Below are positions 1 to 7,934 of a DNA stretch of 64,000 bases, in pieces. Origin of the DNA: Brevibacillus_H ginsengisoli (GTDB lineage Bacteria; Bacillota; Bacilli; Brevibacillales; Brevibacillaceae); NCBI RefSeq assembly GCF_050113715.1, contig NZ_JBNJQR010000011.1, positions 62,001-126,000 of the forward strand. The letters are read 5' to 3'. Within the stretch, counting starts at the first letter, position 1; each line of letters begins with the position of its first letter. A program made the translations under genes and the position numbers. The notes below the pieces were generated by a model, which saw only the letters and a list, made by a program, of their open reading frames with translations, was not told the origin of the DNA and made no database searches.

Positions 1-613
1 CAAGGGCTTTTTTGTACCCTTCAAAGCGTACCAAACCACCCAATGGATCATTCGCTGGGCCCGTAATCATCGCAATTCGTTTATGGCCCTCATCGATAAA
101 CAGCTTCGTCGCGTCATATGCGGCTTGGAAATGGTCAATCGTGACAGATGGAAGGACATTGTCCGCATCTCTGGTCGCTGCCAGCACAACCGGAACAGAT
201 GCGGTAGAAAGTGCTTGCAAGTGATCTTCCTTCACTTCTCCGCCCATGAACAAGAGACCATCTACTTGTTTTTCCAATAAGGTATTGATCAATTGCAACT
301 CTTTTTCCAGACGTTGGTCTGAGTTACACAAGATAATATTGTATTTGTACATCGTTGCGATATCTTCAATCCCGCGTGCCAACTCGGAGAAGAACATGCT
401 AGAGATATCCGGGATGATGACGCCCACCGTTGTTGTTTTCTTACTAGCCAGGCCTCTCGCAACCGCATTCGGGCGATAGCCAAGACGTTCTATTGCCGCT
501 AAAACTTTTTTGCGGGTAGTTGGTTTCACATTCGGGTTTCCGTTGACCACACGCGATACAGTGGCCATTGATACGCCTGCTTCACGTGCGACGTCATAGA
601 TGGTAATTGGCAT
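1..613 (-). CDS. ccpA: Catabolite control protein A (LacI family), 3' end outside window
   Basis: Global carbon-catabolite regulator that binds cre operators with HPr-Ser-P. About 204 N-terminal residues are visible, reading leftward off the window. The N-terminus has the LacI-type helix-turn-helix (TIYDVAREAGVSMATVSRVV) followed by the hinge region (RPNAVARGLASKKT) typical of CcpA rather than sugar-specific LacI proteins. The periplasmic-binding-like core then begins (VGVIIPDISSMFFSELARGI). The ATG at 613-611 is preceded by an AGAGAGGA ribosome site. aroA lies upstream in the same direction, the arrangement known from Bacillus, but an aroA terminator separates them. The ccpA assignment among LacI paralogues rests on the hinge and the neighbourhood. 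Confidence 0.9.
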   Translation of the reverse strand, partial: MPITIYDVAREAGVSMATVSRVVNGNPNVKPTTRKKVLAAIERLGYRPNAVARGLASKKTTTVGVIIPDISSMFFSELARGIEDIATMYKYNIILCNSDQRLEKELQLINTLLEKQVDGLLFMGGEVKEDHLQALSTASVPVVLAATRDADNVLPSVTIDHFQAAYDATKLFIDEGHKRIAMITGPANDPLGGLVRFEGYKKAL

Positions 614-825
614 GACGATCCTCTCTCTTTCACCCATATTCTGGTTTTCATTTTGATTTTCATAATTAACTAGCACATATGATACGATACACAACCTGTT
701 GTTGCAATCGTTTTCTTCATTAAAGTGTGAAAACTTTATTCCGCTTTCGCAAACTTGATATAGATTCGTCTCTTCTTCTGTTCGCTCCTTCATAGCATGC
801 CCTTTTTCTGTGAAAACGTGACGAA

Positions 826-864
826 ATAAAAAAGCTCCGCCGGGAAATCCCCCAGCGGAACCCT
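826..864 (-). terminator. Terminator of aroA
   Basis: On the minus strand a GC-rich hairpin (TTCCGCTGG... paired with ...CGGCGGAGC) is followed by a T-rich run just after the aroA stop codon. Confidence 0.75.
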
Positions 865-876
865 TAACTCTTATGA

Positions 877-1968
877 TTAACGACCAGAAAGCTCATCCTT
901 GTACAATCCTGATCCTCGAAGTTGTTCTAGCATCTCGTTGAATTGAGGGATGTTGAGCTGTTGCTTCGCATCAGACAGAGCAACATCTGGATCCGGGTGA
1001 ACTTCTACCATGATTCCATCGGAGCCAACGGCAAGTCCTGCTTTGGCTGTTGGCAACAAGAGATCGCGGCGTCCGGTAGAATGTGTAACGTCTACGAATA
1101 CTGGCAAGTGAGTCTCTTGCTTTAACAGTGGCACAGCAGAGATATCCAGCGTGTTGCGGGTTGCTTTTTCATAGGTACGAATTCCTCGTTCGCAGAGCAT
1201 GACTTGCGTATTACCTTCTGATAGAATGTATTCCGCCGCGTAAATGAATTCCTCGATTGTAGCAGAAAGACCGCGTTTCAAGAGGATTGGATGGTTGAGG
1301 CGTCCTACCGCTTTAAGAAGCTCGAAGTTCTGCATGTTGCGGGCACCGATTTGGATGACGTCAATGTGCTCAACCGCCGCTTCCAAATCGGCAGGAGTCA
1401 CAATCTCACTAATGGTCACGAGATTGAATTCATCGCCAATTCGTTTCAGGATTTGGAGACCTTCCACACCAAGGCCTTGGAAATCATATGGAGATGTACG
1501 AGGCTTGTATGCGCCGCCACGAAGGACACGCAAACCTTGTTTGGCGTGATTTTCGGCTACCGCGCGAACTTGCTCGTAGCTTTCAACCGAGCATGGACCT
1601 GCGATGAGAATCGGGTTGGCGCCACCAAACTCTACCCCTTTAATCGTAATCACTGTATCTTCCGCTTGCTTTTTGCGACTTACCAGCAAGACTTTTTTAT
1701 CATCTGTTTTTTGCAGGTCGAGAGAAGCTTTAAAGATTTGTTTGAACAGGTGACGAATCGTATCGTCAGTAAATGGACCATTGTTATTCTCAACCAACAG
1801 ATTCAACATTTGGCGCTCGCGCTCAGGATCAAAACGGTTAACCCCTTGCTTAAGCTTTTCTTTGCCAAGGCTTTGAATCAGCTCGGCCCGTTTGTTAATC
1901 AGAGACAAAATTTGAAGATTGATATCATCTACCTGCTTGCGAATTTTCTCTACCGGCTCATTGCTCAT
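877..1968 (-). CDS. aroA: Bifunctional chorismate mutase / 3-deoxy-7-phosphoheptulonate (DAHP) synthase
   Basis: First enzyme of the shikimate pathway, condensing phosphoenolpyruvate and erythrose 4-phosphate. It is fused to an AroQ-type chorismate mutase domain that acts as the feedback sensor for chorismate and prephenate. Residues ~4-85 are the helical mutase domain (IRKQVDDINLQILSLINKRA). Residues ~105-360 are a type I-beta synthase barrel with GGAYKPRTSPYDFQG, IQIGARNMQNFELL and FVDVTHSTGRRD. The length of 363 aa is normal for Bacillus AroA(G). The ATG at 1968 is chosen over an in-frame GTG at 1980 because GGTGGAGAG lies at the right distance from it. The first copy of the dispersed repeat sits about 140 bp upstream. 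Confidence 0.95.
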   Translation of the reverse strand: MSNEPVEKIRKQVDDINLQILSLINKRAELIQSLGKEKLKQGVNRFDPERERQMLNLLVENNNGPFTDDTIRHLFKQIFKASLDLQKTDDKKVLLVSRKKQAEDTVITIKGVEFGGANPILIAGPCSVESYEQVRAVAENHAKQGLRVLRGGAYKPRTSPYDFQGLGVEGLQILKRIGDEFNLVTISEIVTPADLEAAVEHIDVIQIGARNMQNFELLKAVGRLNHPILLKRGLSATIEEFIYAAEYILSEGNTQVMLCERGIRTYEKATRNTLDISAVPLLKQETHLPVFVDVTHSTGRRDLLLPTAKAGLAVGSDGIMVEVHPDPDVALSDAKQQLNIPQFNEMLEQLRGSGLYKDELSGR

Positions 1969-2109
1969 TACTCTCTCCACCTCTCATTTATCTGATAGTA
2001 CTCTCCCAAAGTTAGGGATTATTATAAGGGAACAAAATCAGTTTGTCAGCATTTTAACGCCAAAAAGCGCGAAAGTGAATTGTAAAGAAAAATATAGCGC
2101 TTTCAAAGC

Positions 2110-2360
2110 GAAAAGACTTCGTCCCTGTTCGCTCTGTGGAAGTTCGCAATGAAGCAGGAAAGTCCGCTCTCTCAATCCGAAAGGAAGTCGCCAAACGCTT
2201 CGCGCCCTTCGGGTTGGGTGGCGCCTTTTTTCCCTTTCTCCTTTCCTTCGCTAGGTATCACTTCCAAGGAGGCTGCAAGCGACGAAGTCTTTTCTTCAGC
2301 TGGCTTACGCGGATGGAAGAAATGTATAATTACTTTACCATTGTAAAGCAATTATACATT
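2110..2360 (+). repeat. Dispersed structured repeat, copy 1
   Basis: Non-coding element between divergent aroA and the FtsA-like gene. Its ends are complementary (GAAAAGACTTCGTC at 2110 pairs with GACGAAGTCTTTTC at 2281-2294). The interior folds into nested stems capped by a CCC-TTCG-GG loop. A separate 3' hairpin follows at 2321-2360 (AATGTATAATT / AATTATACATT). It shares most positions with the copies at 25.9 and 38.5 kb and has the same orientation. Small reading frames across it are spurious: they follow the repeat, not a protein. Confidence 0.9.
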
Positions 2361-2371
2361 CCAATTTGATT

Positions 2372-2399
2372 TAAAAAACTCGGTTATACCGAAGTTTTT
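2372..2399 (+). terminator. Possible rho-independent terminator downstream of repeat copy 1
   Basis: AACTCGG-TTATA-CCGAAGTT forms a short hairpin with one bulge, followed by TTTTTC. It points in the same direction as the repeat and lies just after its 3' hairpin, so it could end a transcript of the element. It is weak, and no coding gene on this strand would use it. Confidence 0.4.
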
Positions 2400-2559
2400 C
2401 GGCAACAATAACCGCCAAATATTTCCACAAATGTAACGATCATTTCATGAATTATTCAACTGTTTTCGACAAGTTTCTTTCATCCAGCTTTCCAACTAGT
2501 ATATTATGGAGATGGGAGTTGTCCTAATTTCTTTTTCTTCTTATAAAGGAGTGGCGTAC

Positions 2560-4743
2560 GTGTCACACGATGATCAAGTGACTCAGGCAAATGAACGAAT
2601 CTTTGCCTTGGATATTGGAACCCGTAGTGTAGTCGGGTTAATTGTTGAACCTTGTGAGGATCAATTTCGCGTTGTCGATTGCGTCATCCAAGAACATAAT
2701 GAACGCTCCATGCTCGATGGTCAAATTCACGATGTGGTCGCGGTTGCTAAAGTAATCGATCAGGTAAAAACCAAACTGAGTGAAAAGCACGGATCCCTTA
2801 CGAAGGTTGCTGTTGCGGCTGCGGGACGTTCCTTGCAAACCCGTCGAGCAACCATTGAAATCGATATCTCTCCGCTTTCCTGGTTGACCAGAGACGATTG
2901 CCTGCGGCTCGAATTCTCCGCTGTCCAAGAGGCCCAGTCTCAATTAGCCCGGGATTTAAATGACCGTGATTCTACACACTATTACTGTGTTGGATACAGT
3001 GTCGTCAATTATTATCTTGATCATGAAGTGATTGGCAGCCTGATTGATCAACGCGGGGAAAAAGCCCGGGTTGAAGTAATTGCCACCTTCTTACCTCGAG
3101 TGGTCGTGGACTCTTTGCTTGCCGCATTAAAACGCTGTGATCTGGAAATGCAAGCCCTTACCCTGGAGCCTATTGCCGCCATCCATGTCTTAATCCCTCC
3201 GACTATGCGTCGTCTGAATATTGCGTTGGTTGATATCGGGGCTGGTACTTCCGATATAGCTTTGACCGAGGAAGGTACGATTACCGCATACGGAATGGTC
3301 CCTGTCGCTGGCGATGAAATTACAGATGCATTGATGAATGCCTTCCTGCTTGATTTTCCGATCGCGGAATCGGTCAAGCGAGCGCTCGGTGAACAAGAGG
3401 TCGTGGAGTTCCAAGATATCCTAGGAATAGAACATTCGCTTACAAAAGAAGAGATTGTCTCGGCAATTGACACCGATGTCTCCAGTCTCGCAAAGAAAAT
3501 TGCCGACAAAATCATCGAGTTGAACGGGAAATCGCCTCAAGCCGTTATGTTGGTCGGCGGCGGAAGCCTAACGCCCAAACTGCCTGAAAAAGTGGCCGAG
3601 TTCCTCCAGATTCCAGCAGCAAGGGTGGCTGTACGAGGTGCTGACGCCATCAAGCAATTTGTGGGTAGTCACCCGCTGATTAACGGCCCTGAATTCGTTA
3701 CACCAGTCGGTATCGCCGTTGCAGCCCAGCGCAATCCGATCAAGTATGTAACTGTCAATGTGAACGGTTCTCCAGTACGTATTTTTGATCTGCGCAAGAT
3801 GACCATGGGAGATGCCTTGCTTGCCGTTGGACTGGATATCCGCCGCTTGTATGGTCGTCCCGGCATGGCGATGACGGTAACTTATAACGGACGGATGCGC
3901 TTCATCCCTGGTGGGCATGGCACGCCTCCGATCATTACCAAAAATCAAGTAGCTGCAGCCCTCGATGAATCCATTGCCGATGGGGATGAGATCGTGGTAA
4001 TCCCTGGACAAGACGGCGAAGAAGCAAAGTCGACGATTCTGAATTTGCTGACAGAAGCCGATACACTCGACGTGTGGATTAACAACAAACCTTTTTCATT
4101 AGGCCCGATCGCTTATGTAGATCAGAAGCGTCAGGAATTATCTGAAGGCCTGCACGATCGAGCTCAGATTGAAGTAAGGCTCCCTCGTACATTGGCGGAG
4201 GTCTTGCATGAGGCGAAGATAGAATCTGATATAGAATCTGATCAGCATTCGAGTTCTATCCGCTTTACTTTAAACGGGCAGGACTACACCTTGCCGCAAT
4301 CGACTCGAAAATGGTTGGTCAATGGCAAGGAAGTCAATTTACATAGTCGCATCAACTTAGGTGACCAGATTGAGTGGATAAAAGAAGAGATCCCCCTTCC
4401 AAAAATCCAAGACATCGTGCCACCAGATCAATGGGTACAACAGGAAATCAAGGTGTTCTTTAATGGCAAACCCGTTACGATTGAAACTGGTCAAATAACG
4501 GTAACCATGAATGGGCAGAAAGCTTCATTGGCGGATTCGGTCCTGGACGAAGCCATCATTCAGGTGCAATCCTCCGCAGGTTCAGCGCCTGTATTCAACG
4601 ATGTGTTCCGCTTTGTGGAGGTTTCGCTGAACAAACCAGAGGGCGCTCAGGTTACCAGACTCGTCATGCTGATTAACAGCGAACCCGCCTCCTTCCAATC
4701 GGAGATTTCAGCAGGAGATCGGCTAGAGCTTTATTGGGAATAA
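2560..4743 (+). CDS. FtsA-like actin-fold ATPase with long C-terminal repeat region
   Basis: Member of the FtsA/PilM branch of the actin-fold superfamily. Visible are phosphate-1 (DIGTRSVVGLIVE, ~res 17), an SHS2-like 1C insertion, phosphate-2 (LVDIGAGTSDIAL, ~223) and the adenosine motif (VMLVGGGSLTPKL, ~329). The region beyond ~395 is not in cell-division FtsA (about 420 aa in total). It holds several related stretches of the form xxNGxxxxL...I..GD.I, for example VTYNGRMRF, FTLNGQDYTL, WLVNGKEVNL, VFFNGKPVTI and VTMNGQKASL. No FtsZ-independent C-terminal amphipathic helix is seen; the protein ends LELYWE. The start is GTG at 2560 behind AAAGGAG, not the ATG at 2506 that has no ribosome site. 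It is followed within 60 bp by sspH. The family is known in Brevibacillus-like genomes as an FtsA-domain protein; its cellular role is unknown to me. Confidence 0.85.
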   Translation: MSHDDQVTQANERIFALDIGTRSVVGLIVEPCEDQFRVVDCVIQEHNERSMLDGQIHDVVAVAKVIDQVKTKLSEKHGSLTKVAVAAAGRSLQTRRATIEIDISPLSWLTRDDCLRLEFSAVQEAQSQLARDLNDRDSTHYYCVGYSVVNYYLDHEVIGSLIDQRGEKARVEVIATFLPRVVVDSLLAALKRCDLEMQALTLEPIAAIHVLIPPTMRRLNIALVDIGAGTSDIALTEEGTITAYGMVPVAGDEITDALMNAFLLDFPIAESVKRALGEQEVVEFQDILGIEHSLTKEEIVSAIDTDVSSLAKKIADKIIELNGKSPQAVMLVGGGSLTPKLPEKVAEFLQIPAARVAVRGADAIKQFVGSHPLINGPEFVTPVGIAVAAQRNPIKYVTVNVNGSPVRIFDLRKMTMGDALLAVGLDIRRLYGRPGMAMTVTYNGRMRFIPGGHGTPPIITKNQVAAALDESIADGDEIVVIPGQDGEEAKSTILNLLTEADTLDVWINNKPFSLGPIAYVDQKRQELSEGLHDRAQIEVRLPRTLAEVLHEAKIESDIESDQHSSSIRFTLNGQDYTLPQSTRKWLVNGKEVNLHSRINLGDQIEWIKEEIPLPKIQDIVPPDQWVQQEIKVFFNGKPVTIETGQITVTMNGQKASLADSVLDEAIIQVQSSAGSAPVFNDVFRFVEVSLNKPEGAQVTRLVMLINSEPASFQSEISAGDRLELYWE

Positions 4744-4799
4744 GAAAACCTCTCCAAGTAGATATTATGGTGGTTACAAACTATAAGGGAGGTACATCA

Positions 4800-4979
4800 A
4801 TGGATGCACAACGCGCTCAAGAAATTGCATCTTCACCTGTCATGGCCCAAGTAACCTATAATGGAGTCCCCATTTATATTCAACATGTTAGTGAACGAAA
4901 TCAAACGGCCAGAATTTATCCACTTGACCAACCCGAAAAAGAGCAAATGGTACCGCTCTCCACTCTCCAAGAGCAATAA
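4800..4979 (+). CDS. sspH: H-type small acid-soluble spore protein
   Basis: A 59-residue spore-core protein of the SspH family. The signature is intact (AQRAQEIASSPVMAQVTYNG, then VPIYIQHV and ARIYPLDQPEKE). These proteins are made late in the forespore, usually under sigma-G. The ATG at 4800 is preceded by AAGGGAGG with a 7-nt spacer. An upstream in-frame ATG at 4734 overlaps the preceding gene and lacks a ribosome site. A bidirectional terminator follows. Confidence 0.95.
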   Translation: MDAQRAQEIASSPVMAQVTYNGVPIYIQHVSERNQTARIYPLDQPEKEQMVPLSTLQEQ

Positions 4980-4985
4980 ACCAAT

Positions 4986-5019
4986 AAAGCAGGTAGCCTT
5001 TTAACTGGCTACCTGCTTT
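4986..5019. terminator. Bidirectional terminator between sspH and ytxJ
   Basis: A perfect 13-bp inverted repeat (AAAGCAGGTAGCC / GGCTACCTGCTTT) with an 8-nt loop lies between converging genes. Confidence 0.85.
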
Positions 5020-5023
5020 AACT

Positions 5024-5350
5024 TTATCCGATCGCTTCCGTAATGGATTTTTTGGTGATCTTCCAATGGGATGTGTGCCATTTCACTTGATTGTCTTCCA
5101 ACAAGAATATCTGCGGAGATTCATGCTTAATGCCATAACGCGCTTCCACTTCATTGGAAACCGGCCGATCTTCGCGCACAAGAATCATGGCGGCAGGGAT
5201 TGAATGATCGGATAAGAATGCTTCAAACTCGTCAAAGGCGGCAGTACTGATTGGGCATACGGTGCTGTGCTTGAGGATCAGGCGTTTGCCTGGTTGATTC
5301 ACGAATTCATTCAATTCATCGATCGATTGCAGTTTCGTGGTATTGGACAT
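5024..5350 (-). CDS. ytxJ: Bacillithiol-system redox-active protein YtxJ (monothiol bacilliredoxin-like)
   Basis: A 108-residue thioredoxin-fold protein with a single cysteine in the motif LKHSTVCPISTAAFDEFE, the hallmark of YtxJ. The C-terminal part contains the cis-Pro loop (IKHESPQIFLLEDNQ). The family is proposed to de-bacillithiolate cytoplasmic proteins in bacillithiol-producing Firmicutes. The ATG at 5350 follows AAAGGAG with an 8-nt gap; a GTG 9 nt upstream overlaps the ribosome site and is less likely. In Bacillus the gene lies near aroA-ccpA, as here. Confidence 0.9.
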   Translation of the reverse strand: MSNTTKLQSIDELNEFVNQPGKRLILKHSTVCPISTAAFDEFEAFLSDHSIPAAMILVREDRPVSNEVEARYGIKHESPQIFLLEDNQVKWHTSHWKITKKSITEAIG

Positions 5351-5431
5351 TCTACTCACTCCTTTACTCCCATTTCATCATGAATAGGATGGAAAGGCAA
5401 GGCAGCGATCGTATGTAACTCTCGTATAAGT

Positions 5432-5830
5432 TTACAGGATGACTTGATGCAATCTACGCCGTGTATCATTCATCCAATTATGGTCACCAAGTGATTGCGC
5501 TAATAAAAATATATCAAGAAGTTCATTAATTCTTTCTTCGATTACATCCTTCACATCAATCTCTTCGTATTTATCAGCCACTGCGACCAAGACGTTGGAA
5601 AATTCTGATAGAGAATTGAAATCGATCTCCTGCCTTAAAGGAAGCGTTCCCAAATCTTCCATCAGCTGTTTCAATTCTTTTTTAACAGTTTCCACAACCT
5701 GGGAGTGTGCGCATTCTTCATTTAAGCACGCGTAAACGGGTACATTCTGAATCTTCACGCGGCTGCGGTACACTACATTGCGCAGCATGATGCTCATTTC
5801 GCATCCACAGTGGCTGCATATCTTCTGCAT
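5432..5830 (-). CDS. Small zinc-ribbon protein of unknown function
   Basis: 132 residues. The N-terminal ~35 residues form a probable zinc ribbon (ICSHCGCEM ... YACLNEECAHS: CxxC plus CxxxxC). The remainder is acidic and helical (KKELKQLMEDLGTLPL, DVKDVIEERINELLDIFLLAQ). I do not recognise a named family. A small regulatory or sporulation-associated role is possible, given the neighbouring spore genes, but this is guesswork. No other gene is within 150 bp, so it is probably monocistronic. The ATG at 5830 has AGAGAGGGGA upstream. Confidence 0.75.
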   Translation of the reverse strand: MQKICSHCGCEMSIMLRNVVYRSRVKIQNVPVYACLNEECAHSQVVETVKKELKQLMEDLGTLPLRQEIDFNSLSEFSNVLVAVADKYEEIDVKDVIEERINELLDIFLLAQSLGDHNWMNDTRRRLHQVIL

Positions 5831-5982
5831 GAATTATTCCCCTCTCTTAACCTTCTCTAACAGTAAACATACTCTTACTAAAATTCGTGAAGTCCAATTA
5901 AAATCCTGCCCTAAGTCTCGTGGTACATGGTGGATAAAGTACTAGAAAGACCCACTCGAGAAAATCTTACGCAAATAGGAAA

Positions 5983-6011
5983 AATGCCTCCTCAACCACT
6001 GGAGGCATTCT
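5983..6011 (-). terminator. Terminator overlapping the 3' end of yheC/D-like gene
   Basis: AATGCCTCC-N9-GGAGGCATT followed by TTTTCC on the minus strand. The stem overlaps the last codons of the ATP-grasp gene. Confidence 0.8.
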
Positions 6012-7104
6012 CGCTTTGTTGTGTCTTCAGGAGATACAAGGCGTACTGCAGCGGCCGTTTGATTGCTTGCTTATAGCGTGCGGTTTGCTTAAGTCCTTTG
6101 AAAATATCGCGACCCGGCTTGGGATTTTGCTCAATCAACCATACTCTCCCATTCACGTCTATACCGATATCCAACCCGAACTCCATCATCCGACCGTAAT
6201 GGTTTTCAACAACGTGTACCAATCGGTAAGCCAATTGGGAGCAATCCTCCAAGATCTGATTGGTTTTTGCCATGCCAAATCGAGGTTTTAAAAAAGCAAT
6301 CGCATCGACTGCCTTCCCGCCACCATGCAAATTAGAAGTCGAACTTTTTTCTCCTCCTACTCTAACCCCTACTCCGGTTATTTTCCACACTCCAAATTCA
6401 TCCTTCTGAATCAGCAACCGCATATCCACTGTACGATCCGGAACCAAATTCAGATCCAATCCCTGCTGGACCAGAAAGAACTCATTCTCCAGCTTCTCAT
6501 CCTCTATCCAGCGTTCCACCCATTTCAAGAGTTGGTTTTTGCCGCTCACCTCTGTAATGACTTTACGGTTGTCATGCTTGCTTCTTCCCATGAGATGAAA
6601 CTGGCCCTTATTTTTCTTAATACGAACAATACTACGCCCACCCGTTCCGTTATTCGGTTTAACATAGATGACTGGGTATTTGTCGATCATCTCAAGCAGG
6701 TGTTCCTTGCTAAACTCCTCCGTTTCAGGTAACCAGCGGTGCATCTGTTCATCTTGGGCCAGTACCTGATACACGTTCCACTTGCTGGAGAATCGGCTGT
6801 TGGCGTAGTTAAATAGCGGCCGTTTCCGAAATGACAGGTAGTTTTTGTGCTTCGGCTTCGGGTAATACCGATAGCGATCAATGACGATGTCGGGCCAATT
6901 AAACCACTTACTCATCCACCCACCCTCACTAGATGGGATATATCCGCGAATTTGCCGCTTCGCCTCAAATACGTCATCGGGTGAAAATAAAAAAACGGTA
7001 GCCCCGAGCTCTTTTCCTTCTTTAATTAAGCGTCGAAAATAGGCTGGTTCCGCGAACTTGGTGCCGCTTCGCCAGGTTAAGATCCCGATGGTTCTATTAG
7101 TCAT
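5992..7104 (-). CDS. YheC/YheD family ATP-grasp protein (endospore coat-associated)
   Basis: 370 residues. The N-terminal ~100 residues match the YheC/D domain (IGILTWRSGTKFAEPAYFRR ... TVFLFSPDDVFE ... WPDIVIDRYRYYP). Residues ~130-355 are an ATP-grasp fold with the glycine-rich loop (VIYVKPNNGTGGRSIVRI) and the metal-binding end (GLDIGIDVNGRVWLIEQNPKPG). In Bacillus these proteins associate with the spore coat; their ligase substrate is not known to me. The ATG at 7104 is preceded by GAGGGTGAGA. The gene is flanked by other sporulation-related small genes. Confidence 0.9.
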   Translation of the reverse strand: MTNRTIGILTWRSGTKFAEPAYFRRLIKEGKELGATVFLFSPDDVFEAKRQIRGYIPSSEGGWMSKWFNWPDIVIDRYRYYPKPKHKNYLSFRKRPLFNYANSRFSSKWNVYQVLAQDEQMHRWLPETEEFSKEHLLEMIDKYPVIYVKPNNGTGGRSIVRIKKNKGQFHLMGRSKHDNRKVITEVSGKNQLLKWVERWIEDEKLENEFFLVQQGLDLNLVPDRTVDMRLLIQKDEFGVWKITGVGVRVGGEKSSTSNLHGGGKAVDAIAFLKPRFGMAKTNQILEDCSQLAYRLVHVVENHYGRMMEFGLDIGIDVNGRVWLIEQNPKPGRDIFKGLKQTARYKQAIKRPLQYALYLLKTQQSENASSG

Positions 7105-7264
7105 TCTCTCACCCTCTTATTCAACCACTTTAGTGCTTCCGTATCAGGTTATGTGGCCCATTAAAAAAAGGTACTCACCCAATGGCGCAGTACCTTACTG
7201 TCATAAAATTCGAATCAAACTCCCCACCCAACGAAAACCACAGGAGTTTCGTCAGGTGGTTTGA

Positions 7265-7531
7265 TTAGGTGTAGACCACATTAACCTTTTCACATTGCGG
7301 GCAAATCGCTACTTTGCCCGAGTGACCGTGCTCGTCTTCCACCCGATAGCCAATAATCTTGCCGGAAGAACAAAACAAGCATTCCTTATTGAAGTCCATA
7401 TCATACTGCGCTTTCCAAACAATTGACTTAAACCCTTCTCCAACTCGAATGGTAATCATGTCCTGATCTCGAAGCTGAGCTAGGGATACTCTTCTCATGG
7501 GGATTTTCATCCTTTCGTTTTTTGAAGTCAT
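7265..7531 (-). CDS. Small putative zinc-binding protein, function unknown
   Basis: 88 residues with CLFCSSGK and ICPQCEKV at the C-terminal half, spaced as a CxxC...CxxC zinc ribbon. An N-terminal basic stretch (KIPMRRVSLAQLRDQDM) could be a nucleic-acid or protein contact. The start at 7531 has AGAGGAT 7 nt upstream. No named family recognised. It is transcribed in the same direction as the YheC/D gene, 160 bp upstream of it. Confidence 0.7.
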   Translation of the reverse strand: MTSKNERMKIPMRRVSLAQLRDQDMITIRVGEGFKSIVWKAQYDMDFNKECLFCSSGKIIGYRVEDEHGHSGKVAICPQCEKVNVVYT

Positions 7532-7672
7532 TTTGTATCCTCTAGCTTTTCCTTGAATTCAGAATAATAAACCTATCTCAAGAAATATAGGCATATGCCG
7601 TGCCAGGTTAATGCCCTCTCCCATATGTTATGGGTGTAAACAACAAATACACAAAACAAAGGAGGATTTCAC

Positions 7673-7765
7673 ATGAGCAGTCTTTTTAATGGATGCTTTG
7701 AAGACTTCAATTTGATTCTAGTTCTGTTCATTCTCTTGGTTATCGTAGGTGCTTCTGATAACTAA
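7673..7765 (+). CDS. Tiny membrane sporulation peptide, YjcZ/SscA-like (copy 1)
   Basis: 30 codons: MSSLFNGCFEDF, then one hydrophobic helix (NLILVLFILLVIVG), then ASDN. It matches the tiny transmembrane family common in Bacillus and relatives (YjcZ/SscA type), which is linked to spore assembly. A strong ribosome site (AAAGGAGG) lies 8 nt before the ATG. A near-identical gene follows 54 bp downstream. Confidence 0.85.
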   Translation: MSSLFNGCFEDFNLILVLFILLVIVGASDN

Positions 7766-7818
7766 TCACTAGCAACCTAAATCATAAGCAATTGGATATT
7801 ACAAAAGGAGGAGTTACC

Positions 7819-7914
7819 TTGGGCAGCATGTTCAATGGTTGTTTTGATGACTTTGCGTTAATTCTTGTTCTATTCATTCTCTTGGTTATCGTTGGAGTAT
7901 CTGAAGACAATTAA
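7819..7914 (+). CDS. Tiny membrane sporulation peptide, YjcZ/SscA-like (copy 2, TTG start)
   Basis: 31 codons reading (M)GSMFNGCFDDF, the helix LILVLFILLVIVG, then VSEDN. It is a tandem duplicate of the gene at 7673, with the FILLVIVG core kept exactly. GGAGGAG at 7807-7813 fits a TTG start at 7819 with a 5-nt spacer; an in-frame ATG at 7828 is the alternative. The two probably share one transcript. Their convergent neighbour is the ABC adaptor gene. Confidence 0.85.
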   Translation: MGSMFNGCFDDFALILVLFILLVIVGVSEDN

Positions 7915-7934
7915 TGACTTCTAAGAAGGAAAGG

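Noticed and set aside
12..483. Several overlapping frames on both strands at the left edge
   Set aside because: They are shadows of ccpA, whose minus-strand frame has the HTH and a proper ribosome site.
790..830. Possible cre site (TGAAAACGTGAC...) between ccpA and aroA
   Set aside because: Only the left half fits TGWAANCGNTNWCA; three right-half positions fail.
2149..2369. 60-77-codon frames between aroA and the FtsA-like gene
   Set aside because: They lie wholly inside the dispersed repeat and lack ribosome sites.
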